DNA of 64,000 nucleotides. Origin: an uncultured Alphaproteobacteria bacterium (GTDB lineage Bacteria > Pseudomonadota > Alphaproteobacteria > HIMB59). This document shows, one piece after another, positions 56,170 to 64,000 of the stretch (its first letter is position 1; the number at the start of each line of letters is the position of its first letter). The stretch covers positions 30,739 through 94,738 of the forward strand of contig CABZNL010000004.1 of NCBI GenBank assembly GCA_902527045.1. The letters are read 5' to 3'. The position numbers and the translations under genes were made by a program. The notes under the pieces are model-generated. The model was not told the DNA's origin and searched no databases. It was given only the letters and a program-made list of their open reading frames with translations.

Positions 56170-56805
56170 ATGATCGAACTTGATATATTTTCAGACACAG
56201 TTTGTCCTTGGTGTTACATTGGTAAGAAACGATTAGAAAAAGCAATCAATGGTCATAAAAATATCGAGTTCAAACAAACATGGAGACCTTTTCAATTAAA
56301 TCCTGGGATGCCACCTGATGGTATGGATAGACAGGAGTATTTAATTTCTAAATTCGGTAGTGCCGATGCAGCAAAAACAATTTATGACAATATCTATGAT
56401 GAAGGACTTGTAGAGGGAATTAATTTTAACTTTGATTCTATTCAAACAACTCCAAATTCATTTAATTCCCATAGGCTGTTAGCTTTAGCATATAAACAAG
56501 GTATTCAAGAAAATGTCTTAGATAGTTTATTTGAGTCTTATTTTTTAAATGGTGAAGATATAGGTGACCCTAATATATTGTTGGATATTGCGATTAAACA
56601 TCAAATTGATGCTGAGGATTTTAAAACTTATTTATCAGATCAAGAAAATATTGAGCCTTTAGCAAATGAAGAAATAGAAGCAAGAAAAATGGGTATTAAT
56701 AGTGTACCGACCTTTATAGTGAACAAACAAATAGTTATCAATGATGCTCAAACATCAGAAAATTTCGATATTATTTTTAAAAAACTCACAAATAATATTA
56801 ATTAA
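56170..56805 (+). CDS. DsbA-family (FrnE-like) thioredoxin-fold oxidoreductase
   Basis: This 211-residue cytosolic thioredoxin-fold protein has an inserted helical domain. The active site is CPWC in FSDTVCPWCYIGKKRLEKA (about residues 12-15). The cis-Pro loop GINSVPTFIVNKQIVI (about 177-192) is typical. The WRPFQLNPGMPPDGMDRQEYL segment matches the FrnE subgroup of the DSBA family. Role: thiol-disulfide or isomerase chemistry; substrate unknown. No signal peptide, so it acts in the cytosol. Confidence 0.85.
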   Translation: MIELDIFSDTVCPWCYIGKKRLEKAINGHKNIEFKQTWRPFQLNPGMPPDGMDRQEYLISKFGSADAAKTIYDNIYDEGLVEGINFNFDSIQTTPNSFNSHRLLALAYKQGIQENVLDSLFESYFLNGEDIGDPNILLDIAIKHQIDAEDFKTYLSDQENIEPLANEEIEARKMGINSVPTFIVNKQIVINDAQTSENFDIIFKKLTNNIN

Positions 56806-56846
56806 AAATAATTAGTAGTAGTGCTTTTTTTCTATATATTTTTTAA

Positions 56847-57629
56847 ATGCCTTTAAAACTCAAAGATATATCTTCATATCTAAGTTTTGCAAAAAAACTC
56901 TCAAATACTTCAGAGGAGATTTTGAAAAAGACACCTTCTAATCGTATTAAAATAAATTTTAAATCAGATAAATCACCAGTTACCAAAATAGATATGGCAA
57001 TTGAGAGAAAATTACGCTCGATGATTAATAAAAGATTTCCTAATCATGGAATATTTGGAGAGGAATACAAAAATAAAACAAATAACTCTCCATTCTTATG
57101 GGTAATTGACCCAATAGATGGTACTAAAAATTTCATTAATGGAAATAATAATTTTGGGACATTAATTTCTTTATGTATAGATTACACACCTGTTATTGGA
57201 ATAATTAACTGTCCTGAAATTAAAAAAACTTGGATTGGAATAAGAGATAACGGTGCCTATTGTAATGGAAAAAAAATAAATAAATCTTCAAACAATTTAC
57301 CTTTATCGAAACTTTATTTTAGTACCTCTGGTATGACCGCTTTCAAATCAAATAATAAAAATAAAAAATATAATACTTTGATTAAAAAAACTAAATATGC
57401 ATCCTTTGGTGGTGACTGTGTACAATATGGACTCTTAGCTGAAAAAAGAATACCGTTAGTAGTAGAGTCTTTTTTAAAACCTTATGACTATATTCCTTTA
57501 ATTAACATTGTTGAAGAAAGTGGAGGAATAATAAGTGATTGGAAGGGTAATCCTTTAAATTTCAAATCAAATGGTGATGTGGTGGCTTCTATATCAAAAA
57601 AAGCTCATCAACAATTTATAAAGATTTAA
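56847..57629 (+). CDS. Inositol monophosphatase-family phosphatase (HisN-like)
   Basis: This 260-residue Mg/Li-sensitive phosphatase-fold protein has GEEYKNK (about residues 73-79) and WVIDPIDGTKNFINGN (about 87-102), providing the metal-binding D-P-x-D-G-T. The C-terminal GGDCVQYGLLAEKRIPLVVE and LKPYDYIPLI are like histidinol-phosphate phosphatases of the HisN group. As hisD and hisG are in the window, a histidine role is plausible but an inositol- or nucleotide-phosphatase role cannot be excluded. Stop shared with the next gene at TTAA (57626-57629). Confidence 0.8.
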   Translation: MPLKLKDISSYLSFAKKLSNTSEEILKKTPSNRIKINFKSDKSPVTKIDMAIERKLRSMINKRFPNHGIFGEEYKNKTNNSPFLWVIDPIDGTKNFINGNNNFGTLISLCIDYTPVIGIINCPEIKKTWIGIRDNGAYCNGKKINKSSNNLPLSKLYFSTSGMTAFKSNNKNKKYNTLIKKTKYASFGGDCVQYGLLAEKRIPLVVESFLKPYDYIPLINIVEESGGIISDWKGNPLNFKSNGDVVASISKKAHQQFIKI

Positions 57630-58771
57630 TATTGTCCTGTAATACAATTTGAAATGAGTTCTTTAAATTTTTCTTCACTCATCTCAAGTGGGTTAGCTCC
57701 TGTGCTTGGATCTTCTTGAGCTAATGGTGCTAATTTCACTTCATCCCCGTTGTTTACACCCATATCTTTAAGGGTTTCAGGTATCTGCATTTCTTTTTTT
57801 AGTTCAATAATCCAATCAACAATACCTTCAAAACCATTTTTAATATCTAAAAAGTTTGCCAATCTTATAAATTTTTCTTCAATTGTGCTGCGGTTATAGT
57901 TCAATACAAAAGGCATAACTGTTCCATTTGTTGTTCCATGATGGGTATTATATAAAGAGTTAACTGGATGAGTAATCGAGTGAATAGCACCTAAACCTTT
58001 TTGAAACGCAGCTGCACCCATCATCGATGCAACTAACATGTGAGCTCTTGCTTCAACGTTGTTTCCGTTATGATAAACTTCTTGAATGTTTTCTTTGACC
58101 AACCTTAGTCCCTCTAAAGCTGTTCCTTCTGCCATAGGGTGATAAAAAGGAGAGGAATATGCTTCTATACAATGAGCTAAAGCATCCATCCCTGTTCCTG
58201 CAGTAATATTTTTTGGTAAATTGACAGTTAGAACTGGGTCTAAAATAGCAATTTCAGGAAGCATTTTTGGATGAAATATAATCTTTTTCTTTGAGCTCTC
58301 CTCGTTAAGAAATACTGAGGCTCTTCCTACTTCTGAACCTGTACCTGCGGTTGTTGGTACTGCTATAATAGGTTTAATTACATCTGAGTCAGCTCTTGTC
58401 CACCAATCACCTATGTCTTCAAAATCCCATAAAGGGCGTGTCTGATGAGCCATAAAAGCAATCCCTTTTCCAGTGTCCATACCAGAGCCCCCACCTATAG
58501 CTATAACTCCATCATGATTTCCCTCATTAAAAATTTTAACACCATTAATGACATTGGAGCCAGTAGGATTACCTTGTACTTCAGAATAGATGTTTGTCTT
58601 TTGTTTTAAATCTGAGTTAATTTTTTCAATTATTGAGGTTTGTAGTAGGCCTGGATCGGTGACTATGAGAGGGTTGTTTATTTTGAGGTGATCACAAGCA
58701 TTTTGAATTTCCTTAGATCGATTTTCTCCAAACCAAACATTTGTAGGGTAGTTCCAGTTCATGCTATTCAT
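57626..58771 (-). CDS. Iron-containing (type III) alcohol dehydrogenase
   Basis: This 381-residue Fe-dependent ADH (from the ATG at 58771) has IAIGGGSGMDTGKGIAFMA near residue 90, AVPTTAGTGSEVGRASVF, MDALAHCIEAYSSPFYHP (His ligand), and GLGAIHSITHPVNSLYNTHHG with further Fe-binding histidines. A frame extending to 58858 exists but is unlike the family and overlaps the aldehyde dehydrogenase gene. It follows that gene by 10 bases, so aldehyde and alcohol oxidation are paired. Confidence 0.88.
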   Translation of the reverse strand: MNSMNWNYPTNVWFGENRSKEIQNACDHLKINNPLIVTDPGLLQTSIIEKINSDLKQKTNIYSEVQGNPTGSNVINGVKIFNEGNHDGVIAIGGGSGMDTGKGIAFMAHQTRPLWDFEDIGDWWTRADSDVIKPIIAVPTTAGTGSEVGRASVFLNEESSKKKIIFHPKMLPEIAILDPVLTVNLPKNITAGTGMDALAHCIEAYSSPFYHPMAEGTALEGLRLVKENIQEVYHNGNNVEARAHMLVASMMGAAAFQKGLGAIHSITHPVNSLYNTHHGTTNGTVMPFVLNYNRSTIEEKFIRLANFLDIKNGFEGIVDWIIELKKEMQIPETLKDMGVNNGDEVKLAPLAQEDPSTGANPLEMSEEKFKELISNCITGQY

Positions 58772-58781
58772 TTTTAAAGTT

Positions 58782-60170
58782 TTAAATAACCTTTCTAATG
58801 TGGAAACTTTGCGGTCTTGTAAATTGATCAAAAGCAAGTTTAGACAATGAGCAGCCAATACCTGTATCTTTTACACCCGTCCATGCGAGGGCAGGATCTA
58901 AATAATCACACCTATTCATAAAAAAAGTTCCTGTTTCAATTGATTTACCAAAATCTTTTGCGAATTCAGTATCTTTTGTCCAGACAGATGCTGTTAAACC
59001 ATATGGGCTATCATTCATCAAATTTTTTGCTTCCTCTTCGTCATTCACAGGCATTATACCAACAGCAGGACCGAAGGTCTCCTCCATCATAAATCTCATA
59101 TGATGATTTACATCAACCATGACTTGGGGGCAGACATAACAATTATCTTCTTTAGATATAGTAAATTTGCTCTCCTCAATAAGACGTTTTGCTCCTTCAC
59201 TCTCTGCTTCTTTCATTTGTGTTCTAATAAAATCTGCAGCTGATTGCCTTACCACTGGGCCTAAGTTTGTGTCTGATTTTGAAGGATCATTCAAATTATA
59301 ATTTTCAGTAATACTTTTGAAGCCATCTATAAATTCTTTATAAATTTTTTTATCAACATAGATTCTTTCAATTCCACAACAAGACTGGCCAGAATTAAAT
59401 AGAGCTCCATCTGCTAGATTTTCAATAGCATGATTTATATCTGCATCTGCCCTGACATAGGCAGGATCTTTTCCTCCTAATTCAAGACCTGCGTTGATAA
59501 ATCGTGTGCCTATGTATTTTTTTACCTCCTGCCCTCCTCTAACAGAACCTGTAAAAACAACATGAGCAATTCTAGAGTCTGAAATTATTTTTTCACATGC
59601 TTTGTGATCTGTATGAATAAATTGAAAAACACCTTCAGGAATTCCAGTATTTTCAAAAGCATTAAAAATTAATTCTGCACATCTAGGTGTTTGGGATGAG
59701 TGTTTCAAAATTAGACTATTGCCTGAAATTATTGCTGGAACAATTGTATTTGTTGCAGTGATAATTGGATAGTTCCAAGGTGCCATAACAAATATTATTC
59801 CAAGAGGTGATTTGTAAATATAATTGTCAAATTCATCATTTTGAGTAGCAGGAAGATTTTGTAAAGACTCTTTCGCAATGTCTACCATATGTCTTGAGCG
59901 CTCCTCAAAACCTCTAAGTTCACCAGCACATTGAGATATTGGTCTACCTATCTGCCAACAAATTTCCTTGGATATTTCATCTTTAAGATCAATTAAGTTA
60001 TCAATAAATTTATTTACAATGCTAATTCGATCGTTAATTGACGTTTTTTTCCAAATTTCAAAACCGGTTGATCCTTTTTCAATAACTGAATTTATTTGAC
60101 TATCAGAGGCTAATTCTCTCTCTAGATAAACAGTATTATTTATGGGTGTAATAGTTTTTTGAATACTCAT
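58782..60170 (-). CDS. Aldehyde dehydrogenase family protein
   Basis: This ALDH of about 462 residues resembles the succinate-semialdehyde/acyl aldehyde group: MAPWNYPIITATNTIVPAI (about residue 131), GLELGGKDPAYV (catalytic-base Glu), FNSGQSCCGIERIYV (nucleophile Cys in GQSC) and EETFGPAVGIMPV. I chose ATG 60170, which has GGAGG just upstream, over an in-frame TTG at 60173. It is first in a two-gene unit with the iron alcohol dehydrogenase. Confidence 0.88.
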   Translation of the reverse strand: MSIQKTITPINNTVYLERELASDSQINSVIEKGSTGFEIWKKTSINDRISIVNKFIDNLIDLKDEISKEICWQIGRPISQCAGELRGFEERSRHMVDIAKESLQNLPATQNDEFDNYIYKSPLGIIFVMAPWNYPIITATNTIVPAIISGNSLILKHSSQTPRCAELIFNAFENTGIPEGVFQFIHTDHKACEKIISDSRIAHVVFTGSVRGGQEVKKYIGTRFINAGLELGGKDPAYVRADADINHAIENLADGALFNSGQSCCGIERIYVDKKIYKEFIDGFKSITENYNLNDPSKSDTNLGPVVRQSAADFIRTQMKEAESEGAKRLIEESKFTISKEDNCYVCPQVMVDVNHHMRFMMEETFGPAVGIMPVNDEEEAKNLMNDSPYGLTASVWTKDTEFAKDFGKSIETGTFFMNRCDYLDPALAWTGVKDTGIGCSLSKLAFDQFTRPQSFHIRKVI

Positions 60171-60230
60171 CAATCCTCCAATTGATATGCATTATAATGT
60201 ATTTAAATAGTTCCTGAAGAGGTTTTATTT

Positions 60231-60258
60231 TCTCACGGCCAATTAAATGACCGTGAGA
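60231..60258. terminator. Inverted repeat, possible terminator
   Basis: TCTCACGG (60231-60238) and CCGTGAGA (60251-60258) form a perfect 8-bp stem with a 12-base loop. It lies 15 bases beyond the stop of the 60274-60705 gene and upstream of the aldehyde dehydrogenase gene on the minus strand. The downstream side on the minus strand is A-rich rather than U-rich, so it is not a textbook intrinsic terminator. It could also be a regulatory site. Confidence 0.45.
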
Positions 60259-60273
60259 GATTATTTTAATTTC

Positions 60274-60705
60274 CTAACGATTCATCTTAGCTATGACTTC
60301 GCCAGGAAAAGCAACTGCTATACCATACTGATATATTAGCGATCTAAACTCTTGTACATCCTCCCAAGTCTCAGAATTTTGTCCATGAAGCTGTAAGCCA
60401 ACCGGAGTTTGATAATGCTCGCTTAAAAAATAAAAGACATTATCAGTAACACCTTTTGAAGGGTCAGTTAAATCTACTGGCTCAAAACCTTTAACAATAG
60501 AATAAGAGTTTAATCTATCATCACCGGATAATGAGTGTTTATCATGCATAAACTGATGATGGCTTTGTAAAATTGCCTCCACTTTCTCTACATCTGCAGA
60601 GGGGACTTTTAAAGTTACTGCGAAAGAGTCTGGCTGCATATGGCCATTTGCAAAAGCAAATGATGAAATAATCGAAAAAATTAATGTAATAAAAATTTTC
60701 TTCAT
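60274..60705 (-). CDS. Secreted hypothetical protein
   Basis: This 143-residue exported protein has signal peptide MKKIFITLIFSIISSFAFA (about 1-19). The mature part (NGHMQPDSFAVTLKVPSADV onward) is soluble, with several histidines (ILQSHHQFMHDKHSLSG near residue 46). The pattern hints at a small ferredoxin-like fold, but I do not recognise a family. It is expressed alone, bounded by a 94-base gap upstream and a hairpin downstream. Confidence 0.65.
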   Translation of the reverse strand: MKKIFITLIFSIISSFAFANGHMQPDSFAVTLKVPSADVEKVEAILQSHHQFMHDKHSLSGDDRLNSYSIVKGFEPVDLTDPSKGVTDNVFYFLSEHYQTPVGLQLHGQNSETWEDVQEFRSLIYQYGIAVAFPGEVIAKMNR

Positions 60706-60799
60706 TGTGTACCTTTCTTTAAATAAAAATAAATATGGAATTTATTAAAAATTTATTATTATACTTTTTAAGAGTTTATTAAATTATTTTCTGAGTAAC

Positions 60800-61426
60800 T
60801 TATGATGTCTTTTTGGCATACCTAGACATAAAATTTTCAGCTAAGCCTTTGAGCAAACTTAATTGTTTGAGTCTTGAAACACCATCAACTATTCCATCAA
60901 CAGATTTACTAATAAAATTTTTAGTTGCTATATCTTTTTCTGATTTGTCATTAAGCCAATAGATTAATGTAGCTAAATAAATTGTCGATAGTAAGCCACG
61001 TTTTGAGTAATAGCTAAAGTCGTTTGATTTATCGCCAGAAAGGTTCCAGATAAAATCACTATTTTCATGAAGCATTTTGATTGACATAAAAATATTACCA
61101 GGTCTAAGTAAAAATTTAAGCATTTCGGGTAATGCCTTTTTTAAATGATTATTATTTTCAAATTTTAACTCCATAATAGTTTTAATTTTGTCTCTAGTTT
61201 TTAAACGTGAGTTATTAAAAGAGTTATAATTTTTCTCAACTTTGGAGTTATTTTGAGCTATTATGAACTTCAAAACATCATACTCAAAAGAGGGGAACAA
61301 TTTAGCGAGAACAGATGTTGAAATTCTCTGCTTTTTAGCGCACTGCAATAAAGTGTCTCTTGACCAACCAAATTTTGGGACATCCTGAACAAATAAATTA
61401 GCTAATTTTTCTTGCTTTGACTTCAT
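60800..61426 (-). CDS. coq9: COQ9-family ubiquinone biosynthesis protein
   Basis: This 208-residue helical TetR-like lipid-binding protein matches COQ9 by the segment [23 protein letters not shown] (about residues 139-161), near the C-terminal amphipathic helix. It begins [23 protein letters not shown]9 presents quinone intermediates to COQ7. It is divergent from rpsU with about 37 bases between, a known neighbourhood in alphaproteobacteria. Confidence 0.8.
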   Translation of the reverse strand: MKSKQEKLANLFVQDVPKFGWSRDTLLQCAKKQRISTSVLAKLFPSFEYDVLKFIIAQNNSKVEKNYNSFNNSRLKTRDKIKTIMELKFENNNHLKKALPEMLKFLLRPGNIFMSIKMLHENSDFIWNLSGDKSNDFSYYSKRGLLSTIYLATLIYWLNDKSEKDIATKNFISKSVDGIVDGVSRLKQLSLLKGLAENFMSRYAKKTS

Positions 61427-61463
61427 TATTATATATAAATTACGCTCTTATGAGGTTACTAGA

Positions 61464-61664
61464 TTGGCAATAGAAGTTCAAGTTAGAGATAACAATGTTG
61501 AGGCAGCTATACGTGTGCTCAAGAAAAAGCTTCTAAGAGAAGGTATTTTCAAAGAACTAAAGCTTAGAAAAAATTACGAAAAGCCATCAGAGAGAAAACT
61601 TCGCGAAAAAGCCGAATCAATTAAGAGATTTAAAAAGCTTATGCGTAAGAAGAAGTTCGACTAA
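61464..61664 (+). CDS. rpsU: 30S ribosomal protein bS21
   Basis: This 66-residue basic protein starts at TTG 61464 and reads (M)[20 protein letters not shown], with the standard S21 pattern through [25 protein letters not shown] at 61452-61455 lies about 8 bases before the TTG. No in-frame ATG exists nearby, which decides the rare start. Its stop overlaps that of pntB at CTAA (61661-61664). Confidence 0.93.
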   Translation: MAIEVQVRDNNVEAAIRVLKKKLLREGIFKELKLRKNYEKPSERKLREKAESIKRFKKLMRKKKFD

Positions 61665-63052
61665 TTCTCTAAACCTTTAATTATATCTTCACAGACTTTT
61701 TTAGCGTCACCGAATAACATTAAAGTGTTGTCTCTAAAGAATAACTCGTTTTGAACTCCAGCATAACCACTTGCCATTCCCCTTTTTACAAAGAATACTT
61801 GCCCTGCATTTTCTACATCTAAGATAGGCATACCGTAGATAGCACTTGTCTTATCTGTTTTAGCTGCGGGGTTTGTAACATCGTTAGCACCAATCACAAA
61901 TGCAACATCAGTCTCGGAAAAATCTCTATTAATTTCATCGAGTTCTAAAACTTCATCATAGGGAACATTTGCTTCAGCAAGTAACACGTTCATATGGCCA
62001 GGCATTCTTCCTGCTACTGGATGTATTGCATATCTGACCTCTGCCCCTGCTGCTTTAAGTAAGTCACCCATTTCCCTTAGTGCATGCTGTGCTTGAGCCA
62101 CTGCCATTCCGTATCCAGGGACTATGATTATCGTTTTACTATTTTTCATCATGAAGGCAGCATCAGCAGCATTACCTTGTTTCGCCTGACGATCATCTTT
62201 GACCCCGTCTGCACTAGCTGCTTGCTCCCCACCAAAACCTCCTAGTAAAACATTTAGGAAAGATCTATTCATTCCTTTACACATGATATAACTCAAGATT
62301 GCACCAGAGGAGCCAACAAGAGCACCAGTAATAATTAATAAATTATTTGAAAGTGTGAAACCAATACCTGCTGCAGCCCAACCTGAGTATGAGTTTAACA
62401 TTGAAACTATAACAGGCATATCTGCGCCACCGATAGGTACGATCAAAAGAACTCCTATGACGAAAGAGGCTGCTACTATTAGCCAAAATAACTCTTGATT
62501 TTGATCAATACAAAATTTTACAATTAACGCAATAATTCCCAAACCTAAGAGTAAATTTAGAAAATGTTGACCTTTAAACACTAAAGGGTTACCTGATACA
62601 AAACCCTGGAGCTTTCCAAAAGCAATTATAGATCCTGTAAATGTTACAGCTCCAATAGCTGTTCCAATAGACATTTCTATGAGACTTCCCATAGGAATCG
62701 CACCAACAGTCCCAATATTAAAGGCGCTAGGATTGTAGTATGCTGATGCAGCAACAAAAACAGCAGCTAAACCGACTAAACTATGAAATGCAGCCACTAG
62801 TTGTGGTAATGCAGTCATTTGAATTCTAACTGCAATAGAAGTTCCAATTAAACCTCCAATTAAAAATGCAATTCCAATCTCTTTATAGCTTAGTACTCCT
62901 GGGTTAGCTAAGGTTGTGACAATTGCTATTGTCATTCCTAAAATACCTAAAAAATTTCCTCTTCTAGCCGTTGAGGGGTGAGACAGACCTCTAAGCGAGA
63001 GTATGAACAATACAGAGGAAATTAAATACGCAGCAGTTGTTAAATTTGACAT
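61661..63052 (-). CDS. pntB: NAD(P) transhydrogenase beta subunit
   Basis: This 463-residue proton-translocating transhydrogenase beta subunit has nine or so membrane segments in the first 270 residues. A soluble NADP-binding domain follows ([20 protein letters not shown] near residue 307; [15 protein letters not shown] near 384). The [10 protein letters not shown] motif is diagnostic. It couples the proton gradient to NADPH formation. It is the last gene of pntAa-pntAb-pntB. Confidence 0.96.
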   Translation of the reverse strand: MSNLTTAAYLISSVLFILSLRGLSHPSTARRGNFLGILGMTIAIVTTLANPGVLSYKEIGIAFLIGGLIGTSIAVRIQMTALPQLVAAFHSLVGLAAVFVAASAYYNPSAFNIGTVGAIPMGSLIEMSIGTAIGAVTFTGSIIAFGKLQGFVSGNPLVFKGQHFLNLLLGLGIIALIVKFCIDQNQELFWLIVAASFVIGVLLIVPIGGADMPVIVSMLNSYSGWAAAGIGFTLSNNLLIITGALVGSSGAILSYIMCKGMNRSFLNVLLGGFGGEQAASADGVKDDRQAKQGNAADAAFMMKNSKTIIIVPGYGMAVAQAQHALREMGDLLKAAGAEVRYAIHPVAGRMPGHMNVLLAEANVPYDEVLELDEINRDFSETDVAFVIGANDVTNPAAKTDKTSAIYGMPILDVENAGQVFFVKRGMASGYAGVQNELFFRDNTLMLFGDAKKVCEDIIKGLEN

Positions 63053-63064
63053 CTATTTCCCCTA

Positions 63065-63451
63065 TTATTTCTTCTTAAACATTGAGAGCATACGATTTGT
63101 TACAACGAACCCCCCAAAAATATTAACAGCAGCAAGACCCACCGCAACTAATCCAAAATATTTTGATATCGCGCTATCAATAGGACCTGCAGCGAGTAAA
63201 GCACCAACTATAATTACCGATGAAATAGCGTTAGTAACACCCATTAAAGGACTATGAAGAGCTGGAGTAACAGACCAGACAACGTAATATCCAACGAAAC
63301 AAGCTAATACCAAAACAGTAATACCAAAAATAATGAAGTCGCTATGACCACCTGATGTATCTACGACAATCGACGCTAACTGACTTGCTTCATTTGCAAT
63401 CTGTTGTGCTTTATAAGATAAATTTTCTAATTGATTTGAAATTTCTGACAT
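63065..63451 (-). CDS. pntAb: NAD(P) transhydrogenase alpha subunit, membrane part
   Basis: This 128-residue separate membrane subunit (alpha-2) has four hydrophobic spans starting about residue 35. [21 protein letters not shown] (about 54-74) is a conserved transhydrogenase motif. In many bacteria it is fused to the NAD-binding domain; the split form is usual in alphaproteobacteria. It lies 12 bases upstream of pntB and 10 bases downstream of pntAa. Confidence 0.94.
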   Translation of the reverse strand: MSEISNQLENLSYKAQQIANEASQLASIVVDTSGGHSDFIIFGITVLVLACFVGYYVVWSVTPALHSPLMGVTNAISSVIIVGALLAAGPIDSAISKYFGLVAVGLAAVNIFGGFVVTNRMLSMFKKK

Positions 63452-63461
63452 ATTGTCTCCT

Positions 63462-64000
63462 TTATTTAATTAGTATCTTTCCAGCTGAGCAAATCATCGT
63501 AGCTTTGATAATTTCATCGCTTTTGTTAATCATAGATTTTTTCTTATCTTCAAAATTCATTAATTTTAAGAAGTTGGAAATATTTTTGGAGAAAAGGCTT
63601 GAGGCATTGTTTGCAACTCTTCCAGGGACATTGGCATGACCAACAATTTTAAGACCGTTCTTTGATACTACTTTTCCGACCTGACTAAATTCACAGTTAC
63701 CACCGGATTCAACAGCTAAATCAACGATAACTGAACCGTTCTGCATATTTTCCAACATTTCTTTTTTTAAAATTAAAGGTGCTTTTCTTCCAGGAATTTG
63801 GGCTGTGCATATCACAATATCCATTGTTTTAAGAGTATCAGCTAATAAAGCTTCTTGTTTTTTTTGATACTCTGCACTCATTTGCTTTGCATACCCACCT
63901 TTGGTTTCAGCATTTTTAGACTCTTCATCTTCAACCATAACAAATTTTCCACCAAGGCTCTCTACTTGTTCTTTTGAGGCTATCCTGACATCAGTTGCGT
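63462..64000 (-). CDS. pntAa: NAD(P) transhydrogenase alpha subunit, NAD-binding part (5'-truncated)
   Basis: The frame is open to the window edge, so only the C-terminal 179 or so residues are seen. The far end reads [20 protein letters not shown], matching the end of the NAD-binding core. Then [35 protein letters not shown] and [14 protein letters not shown] are diagnostic of PntA. The N-terminal part lies beyond 64000. It overlaps no other gene and begins the three-gene pnt unit. Confidence 0.94.
   Translation of the reverse strand, partial: ATDVRIASKEQVESLGGKFVMVEDEESKNAETKGGYAKQMSAEYQKKQEALLADTLKTMDIVICTAQIPGRKAPLILKKEMLENMQNGSVIVDLAVESGGNCEFSQVGKVVSKNGLKIVGHANVPGRVANNASSLFSKNISNFLKLMNFEDKKKSMINKSDEIIKATMICSAGKILIK

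Noticed and set aside
58772-58858. N-terminal extension of the iron alcohol dehydrogenase
   Set aside because: The extension overlaps the end of the aldehyde dehydrogenase gene and has no resemblance to the family, whereas the ATG at 58771 gives a normal start.

Overview
The window looks like a chromosome segment of a streamlined, AT-rich marine alphaproteobacterium of the SAR11 or HIMB59 type. This lineage call is inference. It rests on a strong A+T bias, spacers of a few bases, a circularly permuted two-piece tmRNA, a split three-gene pntAa-pntAb-pntB transhydrogenase, ThyX as thymidylate synthase, COQ9 beside rpsU, and the order hflK-hflC-degP-miaA-ilvB-ilvN-ilvC-leuA-mreB-mreC-mreD-mrdA-rodA. 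No 16S rRNA is present, so the lineage cannot be fixed here.

Layout. 1-3.8 kb: S49 peptidase start, TrmN6-like methyltransferase, polyprenyl synthase, panB, apt and two small genes. 3.8-18.1 kb: one long minus-strand run for cell shape (rodA, PBP2, MreDCB), branched-chain amino acids (leuA, ilvC, ilvN, ilvB), tRNA modification (miaA) and envelope proteolysis (degP, hflC, hflK). 18.1-26.6 kb: mrp, thyX, tmRNA, three small plus-strand genes, a MazG-like gene, tRNA-Phe, RNase E/G, infA, hisD, hisG, murA. 26.6-36.9 kb: clpB, small membrane proteins, secreted VCBS and fasciclin proteins, a divergent circularly permuted ATP-grasp/Anbu peptidase pair, TenA, a 26-residue cysteine-rich peptide and a methyltransferase.

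36.9-45.1 kb is the accessory highlight. An intact tRNA-Thr is followed by two tRNA-Thr 3' fragments (51 and 45 bases) that cut the region into segments like tandem insertions at the tRNA 3' end. The segments carry secreted proteins: two jelly-roll polysaccharide lyase-like proteins, two alginate-lyase-like proteins, a VCBS protein and a small exported protein. Four of these unrelated proteins start with nearly the same signal peptide plus a short mature motif (GLTF[K/S]DGK). Two share an almost identical 101-bp upstream block. A beheaded leader remnant lies between them. No integrase is present.

45.1-60.7 kb: a large possible glycosyltransferase, a DUF1185/hydrolase/luciferase-like monooxygenase/aldehyde dehydrogenase operon, a secreted protein preceded by a structured RNA leader, bcp, lhgO with a thioesterase, a hydroxyisobutyrate-dehydrogenase-like gene, a bile-acid-type symporter, a DsbA-fold protein, a HisN-like phosphatase and an aldehyde dehydrogenase/iron alcohol dehydrogenase pair. 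60.8-64 kb: coq9, rpsU and the pnt operon, cut by the window end.

Compaction is extreme. Six convergent pairs share a 4-base YTAA at their stops, many tandem genes overlap as ATGA, and panB and apt have overlapping start codons.
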